Part shown: piece after piece, positions 11,301 through 24,319 of the stretch | How the letters are laid out: every line of letters begins with the position of its first letter | How positions within the stretch are numbered: position 1 is the first letter of the stretch | Assembly: GCA_029851415.1 (NCBI GenBank) | Contig: CM056744.1 | Location: 116,902,838-116,966,837, forward strand | Origin: Eretmocerus hayati | Lineage: Eukaryota > Arthropoda > Insecta > Hymenoptera > Aphelinidae | Direction: 5' to 3' | DNA: 64,000 nucleotides | Notes under the pieces: generated by a model | Database searches by the model: none | What the model saw: the letters and a program-made list of their open reading frames with translations, nothing else | What the model was told of the DNA's origin: nothing | Program-made: the position numbers and the translations under genes

Positions 11301-12414
11301 CCAACTTTAAAAGAATCGGAAGACCGACTCGCCAAATATTCTCTCAAATGATTGTTCGGGGCTCAAATAACAACTTCCAATTGTTCTTAAAATCGCCTAC
11401 GACAGGATTTTCAAATAAATCAATTCTCGTGATTTTTCCTGAAAAAAAACGTCAAAATAATGGTGGGTCCCGCACTTGATCAGTTTGTAGTGCGCACCCA
11501 ACGACGTAGACATGTCTAATGGCTTACATAGCAATTTTTCATCGTCGAGTATGACTCTGAAAACATCTGTGCAAGCCAGGTCCGGTGTAGATTTTGATTT
11601 CGACGAGCCAGCGCAAAATTCCCGTTCTAATCCCAACTTTCGTTAAAAACACGAAATTAAGGGTAGATGGATGCATTACTCCACTTGTACTCAAAATCTT
11701 CCAACGTCACTTAGCTCATTTTGGAGCTTGCATCGAAAACTATGAGTTGTGCCCAAATGAGCATGATTCCAGTGGCTCCGGGTTGAATCATCATAGGCCT
11801 ACGTGATGAAGGATGACTCGTCGGGATCGTAAGAACGCTGCATGTAGCCCTCATCTGCCGCTCATTGACGAATGTAATGGTAAAGGAGAGGTAGCCAAGA
11901 GGGTACACAGTAATTCCTCGACTTGAACTTTGAAGCCACAAACGAAATGGATGTGTCTGAATATCTTCTTACCACCCCCCAAAAAAGCCTGAAATGGTAT
12001 CGGAAGGTAATCACGACTAGAGAAGCTTTCGTCAATATGCGTTGCATATGTATTCGACGCATGTCAGTAAAAACAGAATATCGACATGAGATCTTAAAGA
12101 ATAAGTTGTCCTTGGGCTCGTTGATTTAGATGACGTAGAAGATCGAATTCTCGAGAGGCAAAGTACATCTCCAGTTCCTAAGTGGAGTGATACTCAGGAA
12201 CCAAGAGAAACCGCTAGACTCAATCGGGAAAGGTGTGTAGCATTTTACAAGTATATGAGAAAGTTGCAGTATGATCTCCAAAGTTCTAAAAACAGACCCA
12301 TTACTGTTTGGATTGTTGTAATAAAACCGACTAAGACTTACAATAAAACATTAGCACGGTGCTATAATATACTTAAACATACGGTAAATAGCGCTATGCA
12401 GTGTCTCGACCATA
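11301..12414. other. No gene seen
   Basis: Only short overlapping frames on both strands. No splice-flanked exon or recognisable family was found between the direct repeats and the large inverted-repeat element. Confidence 0.4.
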
Positions 12415-13143
12415 TACACATTAGGGTGGGCCGAAAAACGAATTTTTTTCGATATCGACACGCTTGGGGTCGGAAAAGTTGGGTTTCAACTAGTACATGT
12501 GAAAATTTCTTCGCTGAGCGCTGAGAAACCACATCTTCAGTTGCAGCAAGAGCCGTGAAGGTTTTTCCCAAATTAACACAGGTTTAAAAGGGAAAGTACC
12601 TTTTTTGCTCATTTTTCCTTCACTATTTAGCACGTATTTCTGACGCATCTTGACATTTTTCGACGTACCTCAGCTCATTTTGAAGCTTGTTCCAAACACT
12701 TCAAAATGAACTAAAGTACGTTCGATTTCGTGTCATTGAAGCCGAGCTATCTTATTTTTTCTAAAGGTTGAGTTTTAACGAAAAAAACGGACAATTGCGA
12801 TTTTGACCTTGTGTACCTTGCTGAACGATCGAAGCTCCGACTGATTGGACAGCACATAAAGTGTGATGTTTGGGAGTTTACTTTTTATTCTCACTCACAA
12901 ACACCAATTGAGGTCACATGCACTAAGTCCGCCCAAGAAATCCAGCAATAGTATTGAGATGATCGAGTCCCAGGACTGATAGCCAGAGCATGGTTTTCGC
13001 GGACTTGGGAAGCAGAGGCTAGTTCTATGTGGAACTTGATCGTCTGTCACAGACCTCTCAAAAGGTATCCATCACCATAACAATGCCTCCTCTTTTCTCG
13101 TACGGACTTGAGATCGACAATGGCATAGTTACGTTTTTTTGTT

Positions 13144-14230
13144 TTCGACAGCGTGCCATGTCGGGGGTTGGCCGTGGAGCATCAGACCATCCTGGCTTTT
13201 TCTAATCAAGGTCCCGGCCGGGTCACATGTTGACATGTTTTGGCGAGGCCGAGCAGACGCCGCGCGAGAGCGCTAATTGTTGCAGGCTGGCGCGTATGTA
13301 ACAGCTGTTTTTTGTTGTTCCTGGCAAGTGAGCTCGCGCTTGCCGAGGTCGTCGATTTCGTGTTGCCCTTGATTCGGCGCTTGATGTTCATATGCGTCGC
13401 CATCGCACGCCGCAGCTGGGAATGGCTGCAGTAACCCGCCTCACAGAATTTAGTCTTGATTTATTCTTTTCAAGTACTTATGCAAATCTTGAAATCTTGT
13501 CTAATGTCCAGATGCAGTATGTCAGATGAGTACTTTTTCCTATATTCGAGTGATGCTTGATTTTATTTCTGTAGAAAACCAGGACCGGTCCGCAACCAAT
13601 TTGGGACTGGCGCAACGTGGCCCGACACTCCCGTGGGACCTGCACGACACCGCACTGGGACCGGTTCGGGACTGGAGCGACGTGGTCCGACACTCCCGTA
13701 GGACCTCCATTACACTGCGTTGGGACCGGTTCGGGACCAGATTGGGTTGGCGCGACGTGGTCCGACACTCTCATGGGACCTGCACGACACCGCATTGGGA
13801 CCAGTTTGGGACTGAAGCGACGAAGTCCGACACTCCCGTGGGACCTGCACGACACTGCCCTGGGACCGGTTCGGGACCAGATTGGGTTGGCGCGACGTGG
13901 TCTGATACTCCCATGGGACCTGCACGACACCGCACTGGGGCCGGTTCGGGACCAGTTTGGGACTGGCGCGACGTGGTTCGACACTCCCATGGGACCTGTA
14001 CGACATTGCACCAGGACCGGTCCGGGGCCAGTTTAGGACTGGCGCGACGTGGTCCGACATTCCCAATACTGTTACATACGCGCCAGCCTGCAACAATTAG
14101 CGCCCTCGCGCGGCGTCTGCTCGGCCTCGCCAAAACATGTAAACATGTGACCCGGCCGGAACCTTGATTGGAAAAATCCAGGATGGTCTAATGCTCCACG
14201 GCCAACCCCTGGCATGGCACCGCTGTCGAA
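13144..14230. mobile_element. Nested inverted-repeat element with an internal minisatellite
   Basis: The terminal inverted repeats are about 165 bp: TTCGACAGCG at the left end pairs with CGCTGTCGAA at the right end, and GGCTGGCGCGTATGTAACAG pairs with CTGTTACATACGCGCCAGCC at the inner boundary. The middle contains a GC-rich tandem array (13575-14065). It lies wholly within the 12421-15370 element, so it inserted later. Long frames reading through it come from the array and the arms. Confidence 0.85.
13575..14065. repeat. GC-rich minisatellite, about 80-bp units
   Basis: At least six imperfect copies of a unit contain GGGACCTGCACGACACCGCA, TGGGACCGGTTCGGGACCAG and CGACGTGGTCCGACACTCCC. Unit length varies because the GGGACCAGTTTGGGACTGG segment is sometimes dropped. 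All six frames stay fairly open because of the base composition; I do not read this as protein. Confidence 0.85.
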
Positions 14231-15370
14231 CCTCCGACAATTCAGCTCAACCGGTCTCACGAACTTGATTCCGCAAAACTACATCAGTCCACAGCTCGGC
14301 ACTTATTGCTTCGCAGCACACCATATGCGACACTAAAGAATTATGGCATCGTGGCACTGCAACTGATCAAGGAATTCTGAGCTAACCTACAATTAGTCTC
14401 ACGATCCCGCGGCTCGCACACAGCTAACGAAATCATCGCGCTACGTTCCCTACATAAGTTATACCTACCCTCGGACCACAAGTAAACATTCGAAAGTGAT
14501 GATTTCGGGATGGCGCTCGTGATGGCAGCGTGATGGCTCTTGATGGCAAATTTTCAACCCGCATGATGGCAAATTGGGATGAAATTGATCAGCCAAGCAT
14601 TAAGTCAGATCGCATTGAATCTCTCTGAAACGAAAAAGCAAGAATCGCAATAACGCGGACTTTTGGAATTTTCGTTCTTGGGGAGTACTTTACAATCACG
14701 TTGTATAGTTTTCTCTATTTTCCTCACCATAAACTTTACAAAATGCCTCCGTTATCAGTCTCAGTAGCGGTTCACTGAAGACCGGCATCCACCTAGTGGT
14801 GGCGCACCGAACTAGCGGAGGAGGTGCTACTACGAAGCCCGGATGAGAAAAGCGGAGGGGTTGTTATGATATTAGATTTAGCCTGAGAGGTCTGTGGCAG
14901 ACGATCTGAGGGAACTTCCGAACATAACACTGCATGTGCTGTCCAATCAGTCGGAGCTTCGATCGTTCAGCAAGGTTCACAAGGTCAAAATCGCAAATTT
15001 CCTTTTTTTTCGTGAAAACTCAACTTTTAGAAAAATTGAGATAGCTCGGCTTCAATGACACGAAATCGAACGTACTTTAGTTCATTTTGAAGTGTTTGGA
15101 ACAAGCTTCAAAATGAGCTGAGGTACGTCGAAAAATGTCAAGATGCGTCAGAAATACGTGCTAAATAGTGAAGGAAAAATGAGCAAAAAAGGTACTTTCC
15201 CATTTAAACCTGTGTTAATTTGGAAAAAATCTTCACGGCTCTTGCTGCAACTGAAGATGTGGTTTCTCAGCGCTCAGCGGAAAAATTCCCACATGTACTA
15301 ATTGAAACCCAACTTTTCCGACCCCAAGCGTATCGATATCGTAAAAAACTGGTTTTTCGATCCACCCTAA

Positions 15371-15817
15371 TACACATATATGCAAACTGTACAGATTTTG
15401 GTCTTCAAGTCGAATTGTACCTATACAAAGCTCAATATTCCACTCCACGGCTGCTTAATTTGATGCATTAATCATCCAAATCATTTCCCTATACACTAGA
15501 GAAATTTTTTTGGGATCCACTCGTGGGTCCCGTACCACACAAAACAGTCAGACTCTCCTGTTTGCGGTTTGACCCACCGGTGGGTCCCAAAATAATTCTT
15601 GGTAATTATGTAAATAGATGTCAAATTAATGACTTTCCATGAGGTTTGGCTGTTCTAAGTGCGGAACGCACTTTTGAGTCTTCTAGCAATATGGGGCGGA
15701 ACCGAAATTTTCGCCTTCGCAGCGAACGTGTTAACGTTATCCCATTGTAAATTCATCTCTAACTGACGCTTCACCGACAGAATACATCTTGACCAAATAC
15801 ATCGACCTACATTCTGA
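15371..15817. other. 3' flank of the unrecognised gene; no gene seen
   Basis: A short inverted pair, GATCCACTCGTGGGTCCCG and ACCCACCGGTGGGTCCCA, sits near 15515-15590. No canonical AATAAA was found on the minus strand just after the predicted stop. Confidence 0.35.
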
Positions 15818-17227
15818 TCATTTTGATGGATTCTCCCTTCCATGAAGGTAGGTGGGAAGATTATTAAACGCACTGAAAAATTGACTCCTGTAGTGAAATT
15901 TATTTAAGATCCAAGCAATAAAATTCAGACATTGTATGATAGGTTGAATGTATCATCATCAATCACAATTTTACGGAATACATTGAGGTAACGCATCTTA
16001 TCATCTCGTCAAACATCTTCACAAAATTGACAACAGAGCGGATGAGGTTTGTTTGGATCACCAGGTGCATACCTCTTACCCTGTCCGCAGTATAACTTCC
16101 CACAGCTGGAAATGTGCACGAAACGAGATTAAAAAATTCAGTATCAGTTCATTGATAGAAATCCATATTTGCTGATTCTGAGGTGTATCTGACTTTGAGA
16201 CTTCATAGAAGAGTCTTCTATGACATTCCAAAGACCATGTAACGTGGATAAGCTACCAACAGGGAGGGAGATTATTTACGACTTTCATCGTAATTTTACT
16301 TATACAAAAAAAAATACACGAGAAATTCTACGTCCGTATATATCTTCTCCCAACTTTTTGAGTGGATAGAGAAATCAGGAGCTCGAAGACTCATCAGTTC
16401 GTTGTATTAGGGAGATCAAGAGTTACGATCAATATGGTATAGTGAACGGAATCCAGAATCTTGAATCAACGGCCACTTTTCACGATTGCAATGAGGTGCC
16501 GTGTTGAGTGCAATTCTCATGACGAACCGCAGAATTGGTCTTCAATCCAAGAAAAATCTTCTACTCACCTATAAATCACGATGGAGGGTTTGTCAGTCGG
16601 TTGGCCAGGAGTTCGATTTATTTCAAGATGATAGCATCCATTCGTTGTTTCTTTCATATCTGCTAAGCATTTTTCAGCTGTAGTATTATCTGGACACTGA
16701 GCCAACAATACCATGCGTTTGGGTCTGCTTTTTTGCTGCAAGGAACTCCACATATTGGATTCTGTAATAAAAATACATCATCCATTGAAAGACTCCTAAT
16801 CTGTCTGATAAAGAATCTGGATTTCTCATCCATAGTCTCAGCTATTTCAACTCCTGAAGTGGTACAGAAATTGAAATTTTTATTAAGCTTATATTCTTAA
16901 TCGAAGGGCTCTTCAAATAACAAACGTTACCACTGCTGATGCGTACAATTGCATCCGATGTCAGAATTTGGATTTGTGATACATAGCTTAAGAGGGTTCG
17001 ATGGTTACCAACTTTTTCGGCCAGGGAGCTGGGACTGTTAGAATTCACAAATTGAAAGCCCCTCGATCGATTGCCGTTGAGAAAAATATGGGTTGACGAT
17101 GAAATTTCCGAAATGAACTCATTTAAAAATTGGGTGTTTAACCCACCGTCTTGTGGGCGTATCAAATTTCCTGGCAGGAAGTGATGGGATATTTTTCTGT
17201 ACTCATCGGCCACATAATGATAAAAAA
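15818..17227 (-). CDS. Unrecognised gene, three 3' exons
   Basis: Minus-strand exons 17227-16931, 16761-16569 and 15872-15818 (TGA) join in phase to about 180 residues. The splice sites are good: TATGACCAG before 17227, CAGTG|GTAACG, TTTTTATTACAG before 16761, TATAG|GTGAGT, and CAATTTTTCAG before 15872. The agreement of phase at both joins is the main argument that this is a gene. The product has three N-glycosylation sequons (NRS, NTT, NRT) and a few cysteines (for example LLAQCPDNTTAEKCLADM), and ends AFNNLPTYLHGRENPSK. That suggests a secreted protein or an extracellular domain. No family was recognised; an ectodomain of a divergent receptor is one possibility. The first exon or exons lie further right. 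Confidence 0.45.
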
Positions 17228-17574
17228 CTGGTCATAGGAAGCTTAAATTCTGTACTCCTTGGCAAATCGATAAAAATACGGGGCTGACAGATAATTTGAA
17301 GATAATTCTTGAATACAAACTGATAACGCGGAGGTTAACATTTAATATCCCGTAGTACTGGTTGCGGTGAGGTTATGGTAGTCAAGCGATGCACCAAAAA
17401 TTATAATTCGTGATTTCACAGATTCTACTAATGTAAAAGTTATTTCTGGCTTCATCTAAATTCATATTTTGAATTTACAGACAGAAATCAAAGCAGTCAG
17501 CAACGCCGATGTGGATTTTTGGTTTATTGCTACTATCGGTTTTCACCTTGACTCGCAAGTCGCTATCGAACCTC

Positions 17575-19630
17575 CTTAAGGCCATGTCGGAGTCACTCCA
17601 GCGCCTCTACCGGATTTTGCGCAAAGCTTGTTCTCGTTTCACTAGTTACCATAAGAGCTCGATAGTGGACGAGCAGCAGTAATGCATGCTACATGCATTT
17701 TCTGGCTCAGCTGTTAGTTGAGTGAGATTATGAGCCGGGCGTCTGCTCGGCTGTACAATGTTTATCCACCGCAGGGTATTTGGATAAGTGGCAGATGACA
17801 AGAAATGTGCGAGCTAGTGTTTTGAAACACCCTCGCTGATAATGATGGCGATAAGTGATGATCCATCCAATGTCTGCAGAAACTACGAAAAAACATCTCT
17901 TGTGAGAGGTTAGGTTGTTTACATTCTACAGAACATATTGAACAAAGTGCAAAATGGTGCAAAACCTTTACATCTCTCCTCTCACAACAGATGTTTTTGT
18001 CTCGTTACCTAAATTTTGGTGGAAAAGATGTCGGATGTGCATTGAGAGGATAGTCAACATATCTGCACCAAATATCTGCTTGCCAAGATGAGCTTGGAAA
18101 AATAGTTTCAGATCTGAAGAAGTATAAAGGTGAACTAAAATTCTTGTATCAATGAAAAAATTTCAACTGGTAGTACTTTGAGGATGTAATTGAAGATGAA
18201 AGATGGTTCTCTGAGCTCATGGTTTTGAGTTCTTGATTTATTTAGAAAGGCTATCACTTGGACAAAAGTTTACGCTGAGAGATTACCCAACATTTCTTGT
18301 GATAGTAAATATTCTACACAAAGTTCAGATTGCAGGCTGGAAGTATCTCTGATGATCTGTGTGATGGGAGAGTATGATTTGGACACAAAATATTGAGCAC
18401 CCGCTGCACATAATCCACTGTTGCTTGTGATGAAAAGGTAACATCAATGTCTTTGACACCATAAAGTTTTACCAGGTAATTTTTTTTTCAGCGGCAGCCA
18501 AAGTGCAATTTGAGGTAAGACAGACATGCAAAACATTGATAAAAAAATTTATGAGCTTACTGCTGAATGTATACTAGTTATTCTATGCGATAATCAATTA
18601 CCAATGGCTTTGGTGAACTGAAAGTTGTAGCAGGGAGTCTGTTTTGTTACTCTTTTATGAATATCAGCATGTATGGAAGAGCTCGTAAAAGGTTTGGGGA
18701 ATGCTCGTAGAAGATTCCTCAGCTTGCCAAAGCTTTCGAGGCCAAAGACTCCTTCCACAGAGTCTTTCAACCTCATTGACTTGGCATCAAGCAATACACC
18801 TCTTCTTCTACACAGGAAAAATCCACTTGCATTTGGGTACCTGTAAGGGAGAACTGCCACAGATTTCCCTGTGGCACATCCGACATCTTTTCCACCAAAA
18901 TTTAGGTAATGAGACAAAAACATCTCCTGTGAGAGGAGAGATGGGTTTGCAGTTTGTTCAACATGTGCTGTCCGTAGAATGTAAACAACCTAACTTCTCA
19001 CAAGGGATATTTTTTCGTCGTTTCTGCAGACATTAGATGGATCATCACATATCACCATCATATACTTATCAGCGAGGGTGTCTCAAAACACTAGCTCGCA
19101 CATTTTTGTCATCTGACACTTATCCCAATATCCGTACGGCCGAGCAGACGCCTCTCAGACTGAGAGGCTGCTGTGTATGCCATTCTTCTGATGCTTCTGC
19201 TGGGATTGCTGCCGCTCGGCCACCGAGCAATACACAAACATGGCGTCGCAGTCGACGGTTCTGCGATCGTATATTTTCCGATACGCGGTATAAGATTACT
19301 CGATGGTTTTTGCTCGAAATAAAAGTGCCAGGGTAGGGAACGAATCCTTACATCGGTGGCCATGGGTGTCTGCTATGTTTTGTCGTGAAAAAGGCTTAGT
19401 TTTCTGCTACGGCTCGATCCAAGACGTGGGATCTCGGGGGCCGTTCGCTTCTATGTAAGATAAATCCAAAACTACAAGTCGCATCGCGAAAATTCGACCA
19501 GACGCCGATTCCTTGGGAAATTCTCCACTTATGGCTGTAATTTGGGTAAGATTGGTTTCGAACTCAGGAAGAAATCTTGAACCGCGATTTTTACAGGAAT
19601 CTGTAGGTCGGTATCCGACATGGCCTTAAG
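17575..19630. mobile_element. Inverted-repeat element (about 2 kb)
   Basis: The outer ends CTTAAGGCCATGTCGGA and TCCGACATGGCCTTAAG are inverted. Stronger inner arms lie at about 17738-18045 and 18865-19150; landmarks CATCTTTTCCACCAAAATTT, GAATGTAAACAACCTAACTT and CGAGCAGACGCC are mirrored. The GCCGAGCAGACGCC motif is also found in the 13144-14230 element. No transposase was seen. Open frames at 18594-18923 and 18701-19036 follow the arms. Confidence 0.75.
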
Positions 19631-21899
19631 TGATCTGGACGGAACTGTGACTATATTCTTCTATAAGTAGCGGTTGGCATTTCAAGATTTGGCGAGAGTG
19701 GATGATTGATCCCCAACTGCTCGTTGCTGTTTTTTCTTCGTGAACATTTGAATCAAATGCCAGCGACGGTAAGAACTGTTTGAGAATAATCTTAGGAAAC
19801 TGATAACAAGAGGGACAGCTACTTATTTGGTCAGTTCAACTAGTTTTTGCTATCGTGTCAAATTTCTCGATCTCCAAGCACACATTAGAAACTCGAGTCT
19901 CACTCTTTTAAATTATATCAGGATGCTCTGAAGGAATGAGAATACTTGCACTGGGGTTAAATCAAACTCCATGACGAAAGATTCGATTCAATTTTTTCCC
20001 CCGTTATAGAGAATTTCAGCGACTTAGAAAATGAACTGGATCATGTCTGCAGATCTTTCACAATGTAAACTGCACCCATTACTTTTCACTTTGTAGTGTT
20101 CGTGCTCGTAACGTTACTACGCAACCAATTTTTGAACAAATATTATTCGTAACCGTAAAAGTCTCCCAGTTTTTAATTTTTGGCTGGATCAGATAGAACT
20201 ATCAATCGAGATCAATTATTACCTCTGGATTCTACTGACGTCAGTAGATGTATCACGAACAATAAGAAAATCACAAACGGTCTCATCTTCTTCAAAATAC
20301 TTGAAGCCGAAGATGCTTACTGGGATTCTTGTTCGATACTGATCAAGATCACCAGGAAAACTTGACAATTCTAGCCACCGCTTATAAAATTCTTATCATG
20401 ACGTAATCCAATGCATGACCATTTTTTAACGACCGGAACTCATACACAGCTTGCTTGGGTGACTCTATTTCTTGAGATTGCATCAATGAAACTTGTTTCT
20501 ACTAAGATAATCACAACAAACTGATTGATTTGATTTTCCTCTCAGTGTCACGTGCGACTTGAGATATCTAACATCCTCATCACGTGAGCAATTACTCTGT
20601 CCGTTACATCAGTATTTAGTTTGAGTTCAGCTGTCCAAGCAAACATTTCCATGTTTTTCTTGGGAATGAGAGGTGCACGTGTGAGAATTTCTTTCTCGTC
20701 AAACTGAGGTTTAACTTAAAGCGGTTTAACTAAAATCATAACCATGTCATTGAAATGGTTTCCATGACGTCATCAAGAGGACTATCATCACACCAATGAG
20801 GCCACCAGTCATTCCATTATACCACTCCTCAAATGCAAAACTTGTCACAATCAAACTCACCCTAAAGAAATTTAAAGATCCAAAACTATTTGCCCCTTTG
20901 ACAACCAATCAACCCATGCTCCAGCACCTCAACATTAACATTTGACATATAATGACACTCAAGCGGGCAATTGCATTTTATGCACAAACTCATCCTCAGT
21001 TTCACTATCCCTCCCTTGCGTAGAGTCCAATCAAGAGCTGGTCTATCTACATACACACATACCCATATACATAAATATACATAAATACATCATCTGAACT
21101 ATACTCGAATCTGGTTTCGGTATACTCGAATCGTTCCGTATGCACACTGAATCAGAGTCTACACGCAAGAATTCAAGTTTACGCGCGTGGATGCAAACAA
21201 GGGCAAAGTGCACGCCCAGGATAACCTTACGCGCCACATGAACGATATCATTGTTCATGCGGATCATCCTCCCGCCTCCCTAAATATATATTATCTATAG
21301 TAGTAGACTCTTGGTGTATCTCGTCAACGAAGCTATAATGATAATGGATGCTGATGAGCACATGCCACAGTTGATCCAGTTATTATGAATGAGCTTCCCA
21401 ATCGTATTCATATATGAGTGATTTAGTAGTAATTAATCTAACTCTTGATCTCAACTTATGATCGATAAATTGGTAAAAACGAGTTTTAGACATCGCTCTG
21501 ACTGATATCAAAATTATTGAGTGAAAAAACCAAAAGATCAAAAATACTCTGTGCATCCGATCCCTCTTTCGATTTGAATCGTTTCCAGTTTCATTATGTC
21601 TGAAGTCACACAATTAGCCTCCGAGATAGTCTCTCTAATACAGCACGTATTAGGAATGTTGAAGGAAAAAAAAACGTAGAATGTTGCATAGGGCATTCGC
21701 GAATTTGTGTACGCATTGTTAGTTGTGACAATCGATGGCGAAAAAATTGGGCCCGCTGCCCGCTATCGAAACCAATTGAAATGTTTTTGATGCCACCGTG
21801 CGCATAGGAAAGTTGATGTGTGAAAGTGGATGTGTGCATTCCTTGCTCTCTTATCACTACTTGCGACGATGCATAGGTTTCATCAAGTTTGGCAGGGGG
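19631..21899. other. No gene seen
   Basis: AT-rich, with scattered short frames only. Upstream exons of the 15.8-17.2 kb gene might be here, but none could be assigned by phase and splice sites. Confidence 0.35.
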
Positions 21900-22700
21900 C
21901 GGGGCGACCACCCCGATCAGAAATGAACTTCAAGCCTTGATCAAGAAAAAAACTCCTACTTGATCAAACTTGACGTTCTCACTTGAAGTTTCTAGGGAGT
22001 TATTGGGTCACTATGTGTTGACAAGTTCAACTTAACCTCAAATCCGATATCATCAGTATCTTAATTTTGAACTCAAATTTGAGAAATGAAGTATAACTCA
22101 CTCCCTCACGGAATTCTTGGTTGATATTTGAATATCTAGGATTATTTTCCCGGAATGCGATAAGATTTGATTGCTCCAGTATTCATTGACTCTCTCTTGG
22201 AAATACAAGAGTCACGTGATAAACGATTACATAAATTTTTTACGGCACTTATTCATGAATATCCACGATCACCAAATCTATTAATGCAATGAGGCATAAG
22301 TGATCTTTTCAGTTAGTTCATATCCTATCTAGGCACAGATATCATAAAGACACCTAACCTAAAAAATGGTCGGATTCTGTGTCACTTTTTAGAGTACATT
22401 AATAATAATAACAGCATCACGCGTGTCTTTTCTAAGTCTGCAAAGAGCTGCAAATAATTATAATTCCTCTGGGGCCACAGAACTATAACAATAATAGGCG
22501 ACACAGACGCGCTTTGCTTCGCGTTGTCTACAGCACGAGGTAAACAAACGACCAAACATCAAGTAAACATCAAGAAAAAAGTCAAGTTTGATCAAGTAGG
22601 AGTTTTTTTTCTTGATCAAGTCTTGATAAAAAACTTGATCAAGATTTGATAAAATCTTCACGCCGCTTGAACATATTTCTAATCGGGACGGGGAATCGCG
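21900..22700. mobile_element. Inverted-repeat element (about 0.8 kb)
   Basis: The left arm (about 21905-21980) holds CCCCGATCAGAAATGAACTT, then AAAAACTCCTACTTGATCAA. The right arm (about 22565-22700) carries the inverse, TTGATCAAGTAGGAGTTTTT, then GAACATATTTCTAATCGGGA. The right arm has extra CTTGATCAAG-type units. The interior was not assigned. Confidence 0.65.
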
Positions 22701-23399
22701 GTGTACAGCCAATCACCGCAGATTCACCGTAGAGAGGGTAGAGAATCTACATAATCGCTCACACGAACACAAGTTTCGTCACCAACACAAGCCACCGTAC
22801 AAGATTTTTCTAGGAAAAATGCCGGAAATCGCAGAGTAGGGTGAAAAATGGGTGGTTTGAGCGTCGAAAGGGGAGACGTGGGAGTAGAATAAAAGCGATG
22901 AAAAACCAAACAATGTGTAAGAAATACTGCTGAGTGGTTGTAGTTTCAATCCCAACCACTGGTTGACCGAACGATATTTTTAGATAAAAAAAAACAACAA
23001 GCTTCGTCATGTTTATTCATGAACCAGTAAAACAAACATCAGCGGTGGCCACGCGAATCATTTTGCTCAAAAATTCAAGTAGAGCAACTTTTTTGCGATT
23101 CAGTATCCGGATTGGTGAACGCTCGGCTGGGGCTGCCACGCTGAGCTCGCGCAAAAAAATCCGCCGACTCTTTTATTATGGGGAAAATACGGAACGCGTG
23201 AGATTAATAGGTGTTGGTCACAAGATGACATTTTGGGGTGAAAAAACCAATTCCTCTATGTTTTCTTGTAAACACAAAGTAAAACACGTTGGCAGCGGCC
23301 ACGCAAACTATTTTGGTAAAATCCAGGTTTAACAACGTCTTTGTGATCCAGTATCCGGTTGGGCGACCGCTCGTATTAGTTTGCAAACCTTATTATAAC

Positions 23400-24165
23400 T
23401 TCGACGCCTCTTACGAAGATTAACACCTCTTTTCTTGGGTCTGACGAAGATTAACGTTTATTCGTTGTGAACACGAAGATTAACGGATTCTCCTTAGGTC
23501 CACGAAAACTAACACTTACCCCTTAGGGCCACGAAGATTAACGCATTCTCGTTAAGTCCACGAAGACTAACACTTACTCCTTAGCGGCACGAACACTAAC
23601 GCTTACTGCTCAACGGCCCATGAAACTAGCACTTACTCCTGAACGGTATGAAGACTATAACACACTGCACACGTTCTCGTTCAAAGGGGTGGAGACCAAG
23701 TATTCCGTCTTAAGGCCACGGAAAGTAACACATTCTCTTCAGCTGCACGAAAATCAATGCATCCGTAGACTTCATTCATGAAGGGACGGAGACTGTAAGT
23801 ATTTCGTCCAAGACGAAGCACCTATAATCTCCGTCCCTTCAAGAATGAAGTCTACGAACGTGTTAATTTTTGTGCCGCTAAGGAGAATGTGTGACTCTTC
23901 GTGGCCTTAAGACGGAATACTTATAGTCTTCGTCCCTTCAAGAAAAAAATGCGCAAATGTGTTAATCCTCGTGCAGTTTGAGGAGTGAGTGTTACTCTTC
24001 GTGGTCTTAAGCAGTAAGAGATAATCTTTGTGGCGCTGAGGCGTAAGTGTTGATCTTTGTGGCGTACACAGTAAGTGTTAATCTTCGTGCCCATAACAAA
24101 GCAAATGCTAATCTTCGGCCCCCGTGTTAGTCTTCGTGGGCGCTAGAGGCGTCGACTTGTTCAGG
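23400..24165. repeat. Head-to-head tandem arrays of an ACGAAGATTAAC unit
   Basis: Roughly ten plus-oriented units spaced about 35-45 bp (CACGAAGATTAACGCATTCT and variants) are followed, after a short palindromic centre, by a comparable number in inverse orientation. Similar units reappear at about 33030-33110 and 33406-33470. Confidence 0.8.
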
Positions 24166-24319
24166 ATAAGGAACTAAGCAAACGCAAGATAATCGCTTAC
24201 CCATCCGGATACTGTATCAAGGAAATATTGCTCAACTTGCGTTTTTTCCGACAAGACTCACGCGGCTGCCATTGATGTTTTATTCCATTGGTTCATGAGA
24301 AAAAACATCAAGAAACTAA

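Larger units (their letters stand above)
12421..15370. mobile_element. Large inverted-repeat element (2.95 kb) with TACACA target duplication
   Basis: The ends are TTAGGGTGGGCCGAAAAACG on the left and the inverted CCACCCTAA on the right. They are flanked by an identical hexamer TACACA at 12415-12420 and 15371-15376, read as the target-site duplication. The arms pair for roughly 530-690 bp (landmarks AGCTCATTTTGAAGC, CAGTCGGAGC, CACAGACCTCTCA), with about 150 bp extra in the left arm. No transposase was seen. The interior carries a second, nested element at 13144-14230. Confidence 0.85.

Noticed and set aside
13526..14167. 213-codon frame on plus
   Set aside because: Reads straight through a GC-rich minisatellite and TIRs; several other frames are equally open.
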